Shown here in pieces: positions 7,576-18,976 of a stretch of DNA of 34,205 nt. Both the position numbers and the translations under genes were made by a program. This DNA is from Mariprofundaceae bacterium (lineage in GTDB: Bacteria; Pseudomonadota; Zetaproteobacteria; Mariprofundales; Mariprofundaceae): the NCBI GenBank assembly GCA_030950985.1, contig JAUZQM010000071.1, positions 1 through 34,205 of the forward strand, given 5' to 3'. Below the pieces are notes generated by a model, which saw only the letters and a program-made list of their open reading frames with translations, was not told the origin of the DNA and searched no databases. Position 1 is the first letter of the stretch. Every line of letters begins with the position of its first letter.

Positions 7576-9732
7576 ATGACCTCGCAACATCAAGCTTCGT
7601 TAGCACCTGCCCAAGAAAGTGAACAAGAGATTGCACTTCAACCTGCTAGTCAAGATATTTGGGATACAAAATATCGCTTAAAGGATAAAGATGGCGAAGC
7701 TGTTGATGCTGATTTGGCGGCAACTTGGGAACGTGTAGCACGTGCTTTATCTGCTGTGGAGGATGAAGACAAACAAGCACATTGGTTTGAGCGCTTTACA
7801 TGGACTTTGGCGCATGGAGCGATTCCTGCTGGGCGCATTATGTCCAATGCCGGTGCTGAGGCATACAAACCTGCAACATCAACCATTAATTGCACGGTTT
7901 CAGGCACGGTTCCTGATTCAATGGATGGTATTTTATCGATGGTGAAAGAAGCGGGCTTAACCTTGAAGGCTGGCTGCGGTATTGGTTATGAGTTTTCAAC
8001 GTTGCGTCCTAAAGGTGCTTATGTGACAGGTGCAGGTGCGTATACATCTGGACCTTTATCCTTTATGGATATTTATGATAAAATGTGTTTTACAGTGTCA
8101 TCAGCGGGCGGTCGTCGGGGCGCGCAAATGGGCACCTTCGATATTTCTCACCCCGATGTTATTGAATTTATTAAAGTCAAACGTGAAGATGGTCGTTTAC
8201 GGCAGTTTAATCTATCGTGTTTGATTACCCAAGATTTCATGGAAGCCGTGAAAAATGATCTGGATTGGCAACTTATTTTTCCTTCCAATCAATCCGAAGT
8301 GAATGATCCTAAAACCACCATTGTTTGGCGACAAATGGCGCATTTTACGAGCGATGTGGTGCGTAATGATCGGGATGAAGTGGCTTGTAAGGTATATCGT
8401 ACCATTAAAGCAAAACGTTTGTGGGATATTATTATGACATCCACTTATGATTATGCTGAACCGGGTTTTATTTTAATTGATGAGGTCAATGAGAAAAATA
8501 ATAACTGGTTTTGTGAAGATGTTCGAGCCACCAATCCTTGCGGAGAACAGCCTTTACCGCCGTATGGTGCTTGTTTGTTAGGCTCGGTTAATTTAACAAA
8601 ATTTGTGCGACACCCATTTACAGATCAGGCTGAATTTGATTGGGATACGTACCGTGAAGTGGTTGCTGTGTTCACGCGCATGTTGGATAATGTGGTAGAA
8701 ATTAACGGCTTGCCTTTGGATAAACAGCGTGATGAATTGGAAAATAAACGTCGTCATGGCATGGGCTTTCTGGGCTTAGGCTCAACGTTGACGATGATGG
8801 GATGTCAGTATGGTTCTTCAGAATCTTTAAAATTCACTGAAAAAGTATCGTACGAATTGGCGCGCACGGGTTTTGAAGTGGGTTTACAGTTAGGTGAAGA
8901 AAAAGGTGTAGCGCCAATCATGAATCAAGATGTAGTTATTACAGCTAAGATCATGGCAAAGCGTCCTGAAATAGCGGATGATGGTATTCAGGTTGGTGAT
9001 AAAGTAAAAGCTCGCATTTTATGGGCTAAGTATTCCAAATATATGCAAAAATTTTCATCCACTGGAAACAAAAAAGATCAGGACTTGTTGGATGCATTGA
9101 TTGAAAAAGGTTGTCGTTTTACCCATCATTCCTCGATTGCTCCGACAGGTACGATATCATTAAGTCTGGCAAACAATGCATCGAATGGTATTGAACCATC
9201 GTTTGCCCACCATTATGCACGAAATGTGATTCGTGAAGGTAAAAAATCAAAAGAGAAAATTGATGTTTTTTCGTTTGAATTGTTGGCATATCGTGAGCTG
9301 ATTCATGCCGATGCAATGCCGTCTCTCAATGGTGAAAAAAGCGAACTTCCAAGCTATTTTATAGCGGCAGATGAAGTCACACCAAAACAACATGTGGATA
9401 TTCAAGCGGCAGCACAAAAGTGGATTGATTCATCCATTTCAAAAACTGCTAATGTGCCAACCGATTTTCCTTATGCTGACTTTAAAGATATTTATATGTA
9501 TGCCTACGATCAAGGTTTGAAAGGGTGTACAACGTTTCGTTTCAATCCAGTGGTATTTCAAGGTGTGTTGGTGAAAGAAGAAGATTTGGCGAAGACCACC
9601 TATAAATTTACATTAGAGGATGGCTCTTCGATTGAAGTTAAAGGCAATGAAACGATTGAGTATGATGGTGAAATGCATGCAGCAGCAAATCTCTTTGATG
9701 CACTTAAAGAGGGTTATTATGGTAAGTTTTAG
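7576..9732 (+). CDS. nrdJ: Adenosylcobalamin-dependent (class II) ribonucleotide reductase, catalytic subunit
   Basis: This enzyme makes deoxyribonucleotides from ribonucleotides using an adenosylcobalamin-derived radical, so it works with or without oxygen. The 718-residue product has the radical-site motif NPCGEQPLPPYGAC: thiyl Cys322, Glu324, and redox Cys333 in ACLLGSVNL. The partner redox Cys106 sits in TINCTVSG. GRRGAQMGTFDISHPDV and APTGTISL are also present. The ATG at 7576 is chosen because GGAG is 8 bases upstream; an ATG at 7558 and one at 7537 are alternatives. The C-terminal zinc/thiol tail of full-length class II enzymes is missing here and is encoded by the next gene, as in the split NrdJa/NrdJb of Pseudomonas. 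No class I nrdA/nrdB is in the window. Confidence 0.95.
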   Translation: MTSQHQASLAPAQESEQEIALQPASQDIWDTKYRLKDKDGEAVDADLAATWERVARALSAVEDEDKQAHWFERFTWTLAHGAIPAGRIMSNAGAEAYKPATSTINCTVSGTVPDSMDGILSMVKEAGLTLKAGCGIGYEFSTLRPKGAYVTGAGAYTSGPLSFMDIYDKMCFTVSSAGGRRGAQMGTFDISHPDVIEFIKVKREDGRLRQFNLSCLITQDFMEAVKNDLDWQLIFPSNQSEVNDPKTTIVWRQMAHFTSDVVRNDRDEVACKVYRTIKAKRLWDIIMTSTYDYAEPGFILIDEVNEKNNNWFCEDVRATNPCGEQPLPPYGACLLGSVNLTKFVRHPFTDQAEFDWDTYREVVAVFTRMLDNVVEINGLPLDKQRDELENKRRHGMGFLGLGSTLTMMGCQYGSSESLKFTEKVSYELARTGFEVGLQLGEEKGVAPIMNQDVVITAKIMAKRPEIADDGIQVGDKVKARILWAKYSKYMQKFSSTGNKKDQDLLDALIEKGCRFTHHSSIAPTGTISLSLANNASNGIEPSFAHHYARNVIREGKKSKEKIDVFSFELLAYRELIHADAMPSLNGEKSELPSYFIAADEVTPKQHVDIQAAAQKWIDSSISKTANVPTDFPYADFKDIYMYAYDQGLKGCTTFRFNPVVFQGVLVKEEDLAKTTYKFTLEDGSSIEVKGNETIEYDGEMHAAANLFDALKEGYYGKF

Positions 9733-9738
9733 GAGTAT

Positions 9739-10374
9739 ATGATGGTGGTGAAGATTGCTAAAAAGATTACTGCGTATGAAGTTGTAAATTTAGAATCAAA
9801 ATCAGTGGATGTTGATCGTGTGAATCCTCCTTTATTGGAGCGTGATGAAATTCTTGAGGGTAGCACCTATAAGATTAAGACACCGGCATCTGAGCATGCG
9901 ATGTATATTACAATTAATGATGTGATTATTTATTCGGGCACAGCAGATGAGCATCGTCGCCCTTTTGAGATTTTTATTAATTCAAAAAATATGGAGCATT
10001 TCATGTGGATTGTGGCATTGACCCGTGTGATTTCTGCGATTTTTCGAAAAGGTGGTGATGTTACTTTTTTGGTGGAAGAGTTAAAAGCGGTGTTTGATCC
10101 ACGTGGTGGCTATTTTAAAAAAGGTGGTCGATACATGCCATCATTGGTCGCAGAGATTGGCGAAGTGATTCAGCAACATCTTATTTCTATTGGGATGTTA
10201 GAGGGTGTGTTGGATACAGCCGAGTTGAAGGCTAAAAAACTGAAAATTCAAGAAAAGCTAGGCGATTCTGCGATAAAGAATGCATCGCAGTGTCCTAAAT
10301 GCGTGGGAATGAGTCTTGTTCGTTTGGATGGTTGCGAGACATGTGTGGAATGCGGGTACTCCAAGTGCGGTTGA
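9739..10374 (+). CDS. nrdJb: Class II ribonucleotide reductase C-terminal subunit (NrdJb, TSCPD domain)
   Basis: The 211-residue product is the detached C-terminal part of class II ribonucleotide reductase. A TSCPD-like domain (about 50-155) includes YITINDVIIYSGTADEHRRP and FMWIVALTRVISAIFR. The tail carries six cysteines (185, 188, 199, 202, 205, 210) in CPKC and CETCVECGYSKCG, which fits a zinc site plus the terminal CX4C thiol pair that re-reduces the active site. It begins 6 bases after nrdJ, with AGGAG overlapping the nrdJ stop, so the two are co-translated subunits. ATG codons at 9739 and 9742 are both possible starts. The role as a NrdJ partner is inferred from Pseudomonas NrdJa/NrdJb. 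Confidence 0.87.
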   Translation: MMVVKIAKKITAYEVVNLESKSVDVDRVNPPLLERDEILEGSTYKIKTPASEHAMYITINDVIIYSGTADEHRRPFEIFINSKNMEHFMWIVALTRVISAIFRKGGDVTFLVEELKAVFDPRGGYFKKGGRYMPSLVAEIGEVIQQHLISIGMLEGVLDTAELKAKKLKIQEKLGDSAIKNASQCPKCVGMSLVRLDGCETCVECGYSKCG

Positions 10375-10418
10375 GTGTAGAATTTTAACTTGTATTTTTT
10401 AAATGTTTATTTTTTATC

Positions 10419-10447
10419 TTGCCAAAGAGTTCTTTTAACGCTAGAAA
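10419..10447 (+). promoter_or_regulatory. Candidate sigma70 promoter of the atp operon
   Basis: TTGCCA (10419-10424; 5 of 6 to TTGACA) and TAGAAA (10442-10447; 4 of 6 to TATAAT) are separated by 17 bases and lie about 35 bases before the atpI start. This is the only good hexamer pair I see in the 106-base gap. It is prediction only. Confidence 0.38.
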
Positions 10448-10480
10448 TCGCCGCCATATTTAGAGGGTTGGGGGATTCGG

Positions 10481-10858
10481 TTGCAAGATAAGGGTGCTGC
10501 TGACTTGTTTGAGGAAATGTCTGTTTTAATGTTCGCTCAAATGATTTTTAGTGTCGTGATTTCTCTTGTATTGTATCTTGTTTGGAATTCAACAGATGGT
10601 TTAGGCGTGATTCTTGGCTCTTTATTGGTTGTTTTAAATGCATGGTTGATGCAGCGCATTTTTCGATGTGAGGCTGTCAATCAACATGATATTTATATAT
10701 CAGCTGTGTTAAGGTATGTATTGTTTATTGTGGTGCTTCTTGTCTTTGTTTGGCTAGGTTTAAATTTACTGGCTGTAATGGCTGGGATGATAGTTGCATA
10801 TGTAGTATCGTATTTTTTTTCTGCTTATGTTTTACTGAAGCGAAAGCGACATGGGTAG
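10481..10858 (+). CDS. atpI: ATP synthase assembly protein I
   Basis: AtpI is a small inner-membrane protein that helps assemble the c-ring and is usually the first gene of proteobacterial atp operons. The 125-residue product has four hydrophobic segments (about 15-37, 41-57, 72-93 and 95-117) separated by short loops, and a basic C-terminus (LLKRKRHG). The start is a TTG at 10481 behind GGGGGA. The next in-frame ATG (10517) would have its SD directly against it. Sequence identity in AtpI is low, so the assignment leans on topology, size and its position immediately before atpB. Confidence 0.85.
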   Translation: MQDKGAADLFEEMSVLMFAQMIFSVVISLVLYLVWNSTDGLGVILGSLLVVLNAWLMQRIFRCEAVNQHDIYISAVLRYVLFIVVLLVFVWLGLNLLAVMAGMIVAYVVSYFFSAYVLLKRKRHG

Positions 10859-10883
10859 GGTGATTGATTAATGGGAGGTTGCA

Positions 10884-11771
10884 TTGGCAGCTGAGGAACA
10901 TAGCACTGGGATTGCTGGGCATTTACAGTATTGGACATACTCGTTTCAGCAAGATTTACCCGTAGATGAACGTAATCCATTTATGCAAATTCATATTGAT
11001 ACCATGTTGGTCACAGGTTTTGTGGCGTGTTTAATTTTGTTTTTTTCAGCTTGGTTAAAAGGTCGTATTGTTGAGGGTGCACCAATAGGCGCTCAAAATG
11101 CTGTCGAATCAGTTGTTGGTTTTGTTAACGATACTGTGCGGGATAACTTTCCTGTACATAACCCCTTAGTTGCGCCATTAGCGCTGACTATTTTTGTATT
11201 TATTTTCTTGTGTAACTTTTTTGATATTTTACCGGCATATCTTCTTGGACATATTGCAGAGGGGCTTGGCGCACCTGCCTTTCGTCCTGTACCGACCAAT
11301 GATTTGAATTTACCTGTAGCCATGGCTTTGGTGGTGTTTTCACTGGTTTTATATTATGAATTTAAACTTAAACCTATCCACTTTATGAAAGATTTGTTGT
11401 TACAGCCTTTTGCAAGCCTTCTTTTGGATTCAAAAAATCCAGTGGTTAAGTTATTGGGTGTGGCTTTGATTCCACTGAACTTAACATTAAAACTTATTGA
11501 AGAGTTAGCGAAGCCTTTGAGTCTTTCGTTTCGATTGTTCGGTAACATGTTTGCTGGAGAAGTGATTTTTCTATTGATTGCTTCACTTCTTTTGGTGGAT
11601 AATATGCACGATCTCATGAGTGTTAGTGGTGTTATATCTGAAATTATAGGATTTGTGGTTGGTTTAGCCTGGTCATTCTTCCATATGTTTATTGGTTTGT
11701 TGCAAGCCTTTATTTTTATGATTCTAACAGTGGTGTATTTATCGATTGCACATCAGCCTGTAGAGCATTAA
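10884..11771 (+). CDS. atpB: ATP synthase Fo subunit a
   Basis: Subunit a forms the two proton half-channels against the rotating c-ring in the inner membrane. The 295-residue product has the expected multi-pass profile, PTNDLNLPVAMAL, and the key helix LSLSFRLFGNMFAGE. Its Arg217 corresponds to the essential E. coli Arg210. The C-terminal helix GLLQAFIFMILTVVYLSIA is also typical. The start is a TTG at 10884 preceded by GGGAGG, giving an N-terminus (AAEEHSTGIAGHLQYW) like those of other AtpB proteins. It is second in the operon. Confidence 0.97.
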   Translation: MAAEEHSTGIAGHLQYWTYSFQQDLPVDERNPFMQIHIDTMLVTGFVACLILFFSAWLKGRIVEGAPIGAQNAVESVVGFVNDTVRDNFPVHNPLVAPLALTIFVFIFLCNFFDILPAYLLGHIAEGLGAPAFRPVPTNDLNLPVAMALVVFSLVLYYEFKLKPIHFMKDLLLQPFASLLLDSKNPVVKLLGVALIPLNLTLKLIEELAKPLSLSFRLFGNMFAGEVIFLLIASLLLVDNMHDLMSVSGVISEIIGFVVGLAWSFFHMFIGLLQAFIFMILTVVYLSIAHQPVEH

Positions 11772-11816
11772 GTTTAGTTTTAAAATCGTAAGTTTTATTA
11801 AATAGGAGAGTATAAA

Positions 11817-12071
11817 ATGGAAGCAGAAGTCATTATCACAGCCGCAACGGCAATTTCAGTCGGGGTTATTTTAGCTGCCGCAGGTTTGGGTTCAGCAATT
11901 GGCTGGGGTTTAATTTGTTCTAAGACTTTAGAAGGTATTTCTCGTCAACCTGAAATGCGCCCACAATTGATGTTTAACATGTTTATTTTTGCTGGTTTGA
12001 TGGAATCTTTTCCTTTTATCATCATGGCTTTCGCATTGTGGTTCTTGTTCGCTAACCCATTTATCGGTTAG
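11817..12071 (+). CDS. atpE: ATP synthase Fo subunit c
   Basis: This proteolipid forms the rotating ring that carries ions across the membrane. The 84-residue product has two helices joined by the polar loop RQPEMRP (43-49). The ion-binding carboxylate is Glu63 in LMESFPFI. The Gln used by sodium-type c subunits in helix 1 is replaced by Trp (GWG, 29-31), and a Pro follows as in E. coli, so proton coupling is more likely than sodium coupling. The ATG follows AGGAGAG. Unusual points are Glu instead of the E. coli-type Asp and a Trp at the normally small or polar helix-1 position. Confidence 0.97.
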   Translation: MEAEVIITAATAISVGVILAAAGLGSAIGWGLICSKTLEGISRQPEMRPQLMFNMFIFAGLMESFPFIIMAFALWFLFANPFIG

Positions 12072-12107
12072 TAGTAGTTAGTTAAATAAGCATGCGAGGC
12101 GGCACTT

Positions 12108-12590
12108 ATGAGTATTGATTTAACCCTAGTAGGGCAGTTCGTTGTTTTTATTACAATGCTGCTGTTGATGAAAAAAATGTTGTATGTTCCATTGAATGAT
12201 GCAATGGAAGCCAGAACAAAAAAGATTGAAGCGGGTTTGGCTGCTGCCGATGCAGGCATGGAAGCTAAGGCTAAGGCTGATGCAGATGCCGCGTTGCAAT
12301 TGGATGCTGCGAAATCAAAAGCACAAGAAATTGTTTCTGCTGCGGAACGACGGGCTGCAGAAGTGAAAGAAGAAGCTGTTGTAAAAGCTCGTTTAGAAGC
12401 TGCTTCGATTGTTGATGCAGGGAAAGAAGAGCTCGCTTCAGAAGTGGGTCGTGCCAAGCAAGGTCTTCGTGAAGAAGTGGCTGGTATTGCATTGCAAGCG
12501 GCAGAGAAGATTGTCGGTGTAGAGTTGGATGCGAAGCGTCATGCATCCTTGATTGATGCAACGATTGCTAAGGGTTTTGACGTAGCATGA
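12108..12590 (+). CDS. atpF: ATP synthase Fo subunit b
   Basis: Subunit b is the peripheral stalk that ties F1 to subunit a and resists rotation. The 160-residue product has a single N-terminal membrane helix (about 5-27, VGQFVVFITMLLLMKK). A long charged, Ala-rich helix follows (about 32-145) and should dimerise as a right-handed coiled coil. Length matches the usual 156-160. GAGG lies upstream of the ATG. Its last bases overlap the atpH start by 4 (ATGA). Confidence 0.95.
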   Translation: MSIDLTLVGQFVVFITMLLLMKKMLYVPLNDAMEARTKKIEAGLAAADAGMEAKAKADADAALQLDAAKSKAQEIVSAAERRAAEVKEEAVVKARLEAASIVDAGKEELASEVGRAKQGLREEVAGIALQAAEKIVGVELDAKRHASLIDATIAKGFDVA

Positions 12591-13114
12591 GTAGCACCAA
12601 GATTTCACGCCGTTACGCTGTAGCCTTGTTTGAGTTGGCACAAGAAGGTGTTTCCTTCATGCCTGCTTTGGAACAAGCTTCAGCTGTGATGTTATGTGCG
12701 GATGCAGAATCTGTTTTGACATCTAGTGCCTATTCAGAATCAGTGAAAATCGCGATTTTTGACAAAATCTTGAAGAGTGTTGCTGATCGTAAAGAAGTGA
12801 TGCGTTTAATTTCATTGCTTATTTCACGTGATAAAATTTCATTATTACCTGAAATTTTAAGCGAGCTTGAAGCACTGATTTCTCAAGCTGGAAGCTCTGT
12901 GGATGCAGAAGTCGTTTCGGCGATTCCTTTGAATGCATCGGTATTACAAGCCTTGTCAAAACAACTTGGCTCTCAAATTGGTAAAAAAGTAACTCTGGTT
13001 GCGCATGAAGACCCAAGCTTATTGGGTGGTTTAGTGATACGCATAGGAGATCGCAAGATTGATTGCTCGGTAAAGAGTAAGCTTGATGGTATGAAACGTG
13101 CCATCATTGGCTGA
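12587..13114 (+). CDS. atpH: ATP synthase F1 subunit delta
   Basis: Subunit delta (OSCP-like) caps the alpha3beta3 head and binds the b stalk. The 175-residue product starts with SSTKISRRYAVALFELAQE, the typical N-terminal helix, and ends with GGLVIRIGDRKIDCSVKSKL, the typical conserved C-terminal strand-helix. Length agrees with the family (about 177). It is coupled to atpF by a 4-base overlap. Confidence 0.96.
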   Translation: MSSTKISRRYAVALFELAQEGVSFMPALEQASAVMLCADAESVLTSSAYSESVKIAIFDKILKSVADRKEVMRLISLLISRDKISLLPEILSELEALISQAGSSVDAEVVSAIPLNASVLQALSKQLGSQIGKKVTLVAHEDPSLLGGLVIRIGDRKIDCSVKSKLDGMKRAIIG

Positions 13115-13147
13115 TAAGATTTAAAGATTAGGTCAGAGGTTGATAAT

Positions 13148-14689
13148 ATGAAGCTCGATACAGCGGAAATTAGTTCCATTATTAAAGAGCAAATCAAAGG
13201 GTTTGAAGCAGCAGCTGTGGATGCCAATGTGGGTCGCATTGTCTCAGTTGCAGATGGTGTAGCTCTTATTCATGGTTTGGCTGGTGCGATGGCTGGTGAA
13301 ATGCTGGCATTCCCAGATGATACGATGGGTATGGTTCTCAACCTTGAAGAAGACAGCGTAGGTGCGGTTATTTTTGGTGAATATACGCATTTAGGTGAAG
13401 GTGATGAAGTCAAATCAACGGGTCGTATCTTGGAAGTTCCAACGGGTCCTGAATTAAAAGGTCGTGTTGTTGATGCGTTGGGTCGTCCGATTGATGGTTT
13501 AGGGCCAATCAAAGCAAGCTGTAGTGATGTTGTTGAAAAAGTCGCGCCAGGTGTGATTGATCGTCAATCAGTAGATCAACCGATGGGTACTGGTATTAAA
13601 TCCATTGACGCGATGATTCCTATTGGTCGTGGGCAACGCGAATTGATTATTGGCGATCGTCAAACGGGTAAAACAGCCATTGCGATTGATGCCATTATCA
13701 ACCAAAAAGATTCAGGCATAACATGTATTTATGTGGCTGTTGGACAAAAAGCCTCTACTGTTGCGACAGTGGTTCGCACCTTGAAAGAACATGATGCTTT
13801 AAGCAATACTATTATTGTTGCAGCCTCTGCTTCTGAATCAGCGGCACTGCAATATATCGCACCGTATACAGGTTGTACGATGGGCGAATATTTCCGCGAT
13901 CGTGGCGAAGATGCCCTGATTGTATATGATGACTTAACCAAGCAAGCTTGGGCTTATCGTCAGGTTTCTTTGATTCTTCGCCGCCCTCCAGGTCGCGAAG
14001 CATATCCAGGTGATGTCTTTTATTTGCATTCTCGCTTGTTGGAACGTGCTTCTCGTGTGAGTGCAGCATATGTTGAGAATTTCACCAAAGGTGAAGTGAA
14101 AGGTAAAACAGGTTCTTTGACTGCATTGCCAATTATTGAAACGCAAGAAGGGGATGTATCTGCATTTGTTCCTACCAATGTTATTTCGATTACAGATGGT
14201 CAGATTTTCTTGGAAACTGGCTTGTTTAACTCAGGTCAACGACCTGCTGTGAATGTTGGCTTGTCTGTTTCTCGTGTAGGTGGCTCAGCTCAAACGAAAG
14301 CTGTGAAAAAAGTAGGTGGTGGTCTACGTTTGGATTTAGCGCAATACCGTGAATTGGCAGCCTTTGCTCAATTTGCTTCTGATTTGGATGCTACAACACA
14401 AGCTCAAATCGAACGTGGTAAACGTGGTATGGAAGTGTTAAAACAAAACGAAAATGCACCCCTGTCTATTGCTGAAATGACAGCTATTTTGTACGCCTTG
14501 GGCAATGGCGATTTAGATGATGTTGAAGTTAGTGCCATCGTATCTTTTGAAAGTGCATTTTTAAGCTTCTTAGCTCATGAACGTAAATCTTTGGTAGATG
14601 CGCTGAATGAGAAACTTGCATTGACTGATTCTATTGTTGCTGATTTGCAAAAAGCAATTTCTGATTTTAAAGAAACTGGTACTTGGTAA
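13148..14689 (+). CDS. atpA: ATP synthase F1 subunit alpha
   Basis: This is the non-catalytic, nucleotide-binding head subunit. The 513-residue product (E. coli 513) has the beta-barrel domain with [11 protein letters not shown], Walker A GDRQTGKT (169-176), and the signature [20 protein letters not shown]. The C-terminal helical domain ends in the usual [10 protein letters not shown] style. The arginine finger is expected in the [13 protein letters not shown] segment, which is intact. AGAGG precedes the ATG. Confidence 0.98.
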   Translation: MKLDTAEISSIIKEQIKGFEAAAVDANVGRIVSVADGVALIHGLAGAMAGEMLAFPDDTMGMVLNLEEDSVGAVIFGEYTHLGEGDEVKSTGRILEVPTGPELKGRVVDALGRPIDGLGPIKASCSDVVEKVAPGVIDRQSVDQPMGTGIKSIDAMIPIGRGQRELIIGDRQTGKTAIAIDAIINQKDSGITCIYVAVGQKASTVATVVRTLKEHDALSNTIIVAASASESAALQYIAPYTGCTMGEYFRDRGEDALIVYDDLTKQAWAYRQVSLILRRPPGREAYPGDVFYLHSRLLERASRVSAAYVENFTKGEVKGKTGSLTALPIIETQEGDVSAFVPTNVISITDGQIFLETGLFNSGQRPAVNVGLSVSRVGGSAQTKAVKKVGGGLRLDLAQYRELAAFAQFASDLDATTQAQIERGKRGMEVLKQNENAPLSIAEMTAILYALGNGDLDDVEVSAIVSFESAFLSFLAHERKSLVDALNEKLALTDSIVADLQKAISDFKETGTW

Positions 14690-14699
14690 GGAGTAGATA

Positions 14700-16986
<2,287 letters not shown>

Positions 16987-16987
<1 letters not shown>

Positions 16988-17394
16988 TGTCGACCGTTGA
17001 AGTCCTTGTGGCGACAGCAGAACGAGAAGTATATCGTGGTAAGGCTAATTTTGTAGTTGCTCCTGGTGCAGCTGGAGAGTTAGGTATTATGCCAAAACAT
17101 ACGCCATTGCTGAGTGCTTTATGTCCGGGTGAATTGAAAATTACGCGTGGAGAAGACATTGATGAAGTGTTTATCTCGGGTGGTTTTTTAGAAGTTCAGC
17201 CAGATTGTATTACTATATTAGCGGATACAGCGGAACGAGCTACGGATGTAGATGAAGCATCCGCTTTGGAAGCTGAACGTAAGGCGAAGGATATTGTCGA
17301 TACGCACAATGGTGATATGGATTATGCTCGTGCAGCCAATGAACTTGCGATTGCGACCGCACGTTTGACGTTTTTAAGAAAACGAAAGAAATAA
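16987..17394 (+). CDS. atpC: ATP synthase F1 subunit epsilon
   Basis: Subunit epsilon couples the rotor to the c-ring and can inhibit ATP hydrolysis. The 135-residue product has the N-terminal beta sandwich (VEVLVATAEREVYRGKANFVVAPGAAGELGIMPKHTPLL, given here only as the region 2-40), VFISGGFLEVQPD, and a two-helix C-terminal domain (about 88-135). The ATG overlaps the atpD stop by one base (TAATG), which implies translational coupling. It is the last atp gene and is followed by a strong terminator. Confidence 0.96.
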
Positions 17395-17420
17395 TTGATT
17401 GAGATGATATTTCAATAAGG

Positions 17421-17452
17421 GAAAAGGGGGCGCTTGTGCGCCCCTTTTTTTT
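17421..17452 (+). terminator. Intrinsic terminator of the atp operon
   Basis: A GC-rich stem (GGGGCGC at 17427-17433 with GCGCCCC at 17438-17444, loop TTGT) is extended by A-T pairs and followed by eight T residues to 17452. It lies 26 bases after the atpC stop. This is a textbook intrinsic terminator and separates the atp operon from glmU. Confidence 0.92.
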
Positions 17453-17584
17453 GTGCTAAAAATGCTCATTATCTTGTTATTCAAATCTTGGTTTTTCGCA
17501 TCGCGATATAAGTTGCTGTTCAGTATACCGTAAAACATGGCTGTAGCTGAATAGTTACCATTATTTTTTATCATAGAGGTTATT

Positions 17585-18976
17585 GTGCCACACTATTCAT
17601 TTTCTAATACCCAAGTACTCGTTTTAGCAGCAGGCAAAGGGACACGCATGCGTTCTGCAAAGCCAAAAGTTTTACATGAACTTTTAGGCAAAAGTATGCT
17701 GGAACATGTATTGATCAGTCTTGAAGCATTGAATGTTGGTGGTATTGCGATTGTGACTGGGCATGGTTCCAAGCAAGTGCAAGATACGATGAATGCCCAA
17801 CACGATGTTAGCTGGGTATTGCAAGCTGAGCAGTTAGGGACTGGGCATGCTGTACAACAGTGCAAAGATGTTTGTGCGGATGCCGAACATGTGTTGATTG
17901 TGTGCGGTGACACCCCACTTTTACAAACAAATACGTTGGCTAAGATGCTTACGGAACATGTCCATTCTTCATCTGATATTTCTTTATTATCAGCCTTTCA
18001 AGAGAACCCTTATGGTTATGGTCGAATTGTTCGAGATCAACAGGGGAACATGCTAAAAGTTGTGGAAGAGCGAGATGCCAATGATCATATTCAAGCGATT
18101 CAAGAAGTAAGTTCGGGGATTTTTTGTGTGCGTCAATCCGTCTTGTTTGAGTTATTGAAAGAAGTTGATAACGATAATGAACAAGCTGAATATTATCTTC
18201 CAAGTATTCTTCCTCTAGCGGTACAGAAAGCTTATTCGGTTCAAAGCTGCTTGATGCGTGATGCGAATGAGATGTTGGGAATCAATGATCGTACGCAACT
18301 TCGAAACGCGGCAAAAGTATTGCAAAATAGAGTGATTTTAGATTGGGAAAAGCAAGGGGTAACGATTGAACAGCCCGAAACAGTGCGCATTGATGTTTCT
18401 GTACATATTGGTACGGATACCCTGATACGAGCGGGCACACAATTATTAGGTCATACGCATGTTGGTGATGCGTGTGATATTGGCCCTTATGCAGTGATTA
18501 ACTCCGCATGGGTGGATGATGATGTGATGATTGATGCGTTTTCGCATGTGGATCATGCGCATATTTCAATGCATGGGAAAGTGGGACCTTATGCGCGTTT
18601 ACGCCCTGAAGCTTACTTGGATGAAGGGGTTAAAATTGGTAATTTTGTTGAAATTAAAAAGGCTGTGATTGGTAAAGGAAGCAAAGTGAATCACCTTAGT
18701 TATATTGGTGATACGCAAATGGGGCAAGATTGTAATATTGGGGCGGGAAGCATTACATGTAATTATGATGGTGCAAATAAACATAAAACCATCATTGGTG
18801 ATCATGTGTTTGTTGGCTCTGGAACACGGTTGATTGCACCTGTTGAAGTCAATGATGGTGCGACGCTTGGGGCGGGAAGTATTATCACACGAGATGTAAA
18901 CCCTGATGGTTTGACCTTATCGGTTCGATCCGAACAACGCTATGTGAAACATTGGCAACGTCCGGAGAAGAAATAG
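17585..18976 (+). CDS. glmU: Bifunctional GlmU: GlcN-1-P acetyltransferase / GlcNAc-1-P uridylyltransferase
   Basis: GlmU acetylates glucosamine-1-phosphate and then forms UDP-GlcNAc, the precursor for peptidoglycan and LPS. The 463-residue product has the uridylyltransferase motif LAAGKGTRMRSAKPKVLHEL (about 14-33), GTGHAVQQ, and GDTPLL. A left-handed beta-helix acetyltransferase half follows, with NFVEIKKAVIGKGSK, SYIGDTQMGQDCNIGAGSI and NYDGANKHKT. The start is a GTG at 17585 with AGAGG 5 bases upstream. The gap from atpC (190 bases) holds the atp terminator and presumably the glmU promoter. A TATAAG at about 17505 has no convincing -35 partner. The glmS start overlaps its stop, so glmU-glmS is one unit. 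Confidence 0.97.
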   Translation: MPHYSFSNTQVLVLAAGKGTRMRSAKPKVLHELLGKSMLEHVLISLEALNVGGIAIVTGHGSKQVQDTMNAQHDVSWVLQAEQLGTGHAVQQCKDVCADAEHVLIVCGDTPLLQTNTLAKMLTEHVHSSSDISLLSAFQENPYGYGRIVRDQQGNMLKVVEERDANDHIQAIQEVSSGIFCVRQSVLFELLKEVDNDNEQAEYYLPSILPLAVQKAYSVQSCLMRDANEMLGINDRTQLRNAAKVLQNRVILDWEKQGVTIEQPETVRIDVSVHIGTDTLIRAGTQLLGHTHVGDACDIGPYAVINSAWVDDDVMIDAFSHVDHAHISMHGKVGPYARLRPEAYLDEGVKIGNFVEIKKAVIGKGSKVNHLSYIGDTQMGQDCNIGAGSITCNYDGANKHKTIIGDHVFVGSGTRLIAPVEVNDGATLGAGSIITRDVNPDGLTLSVRSEQRYVKHWQRPEKK

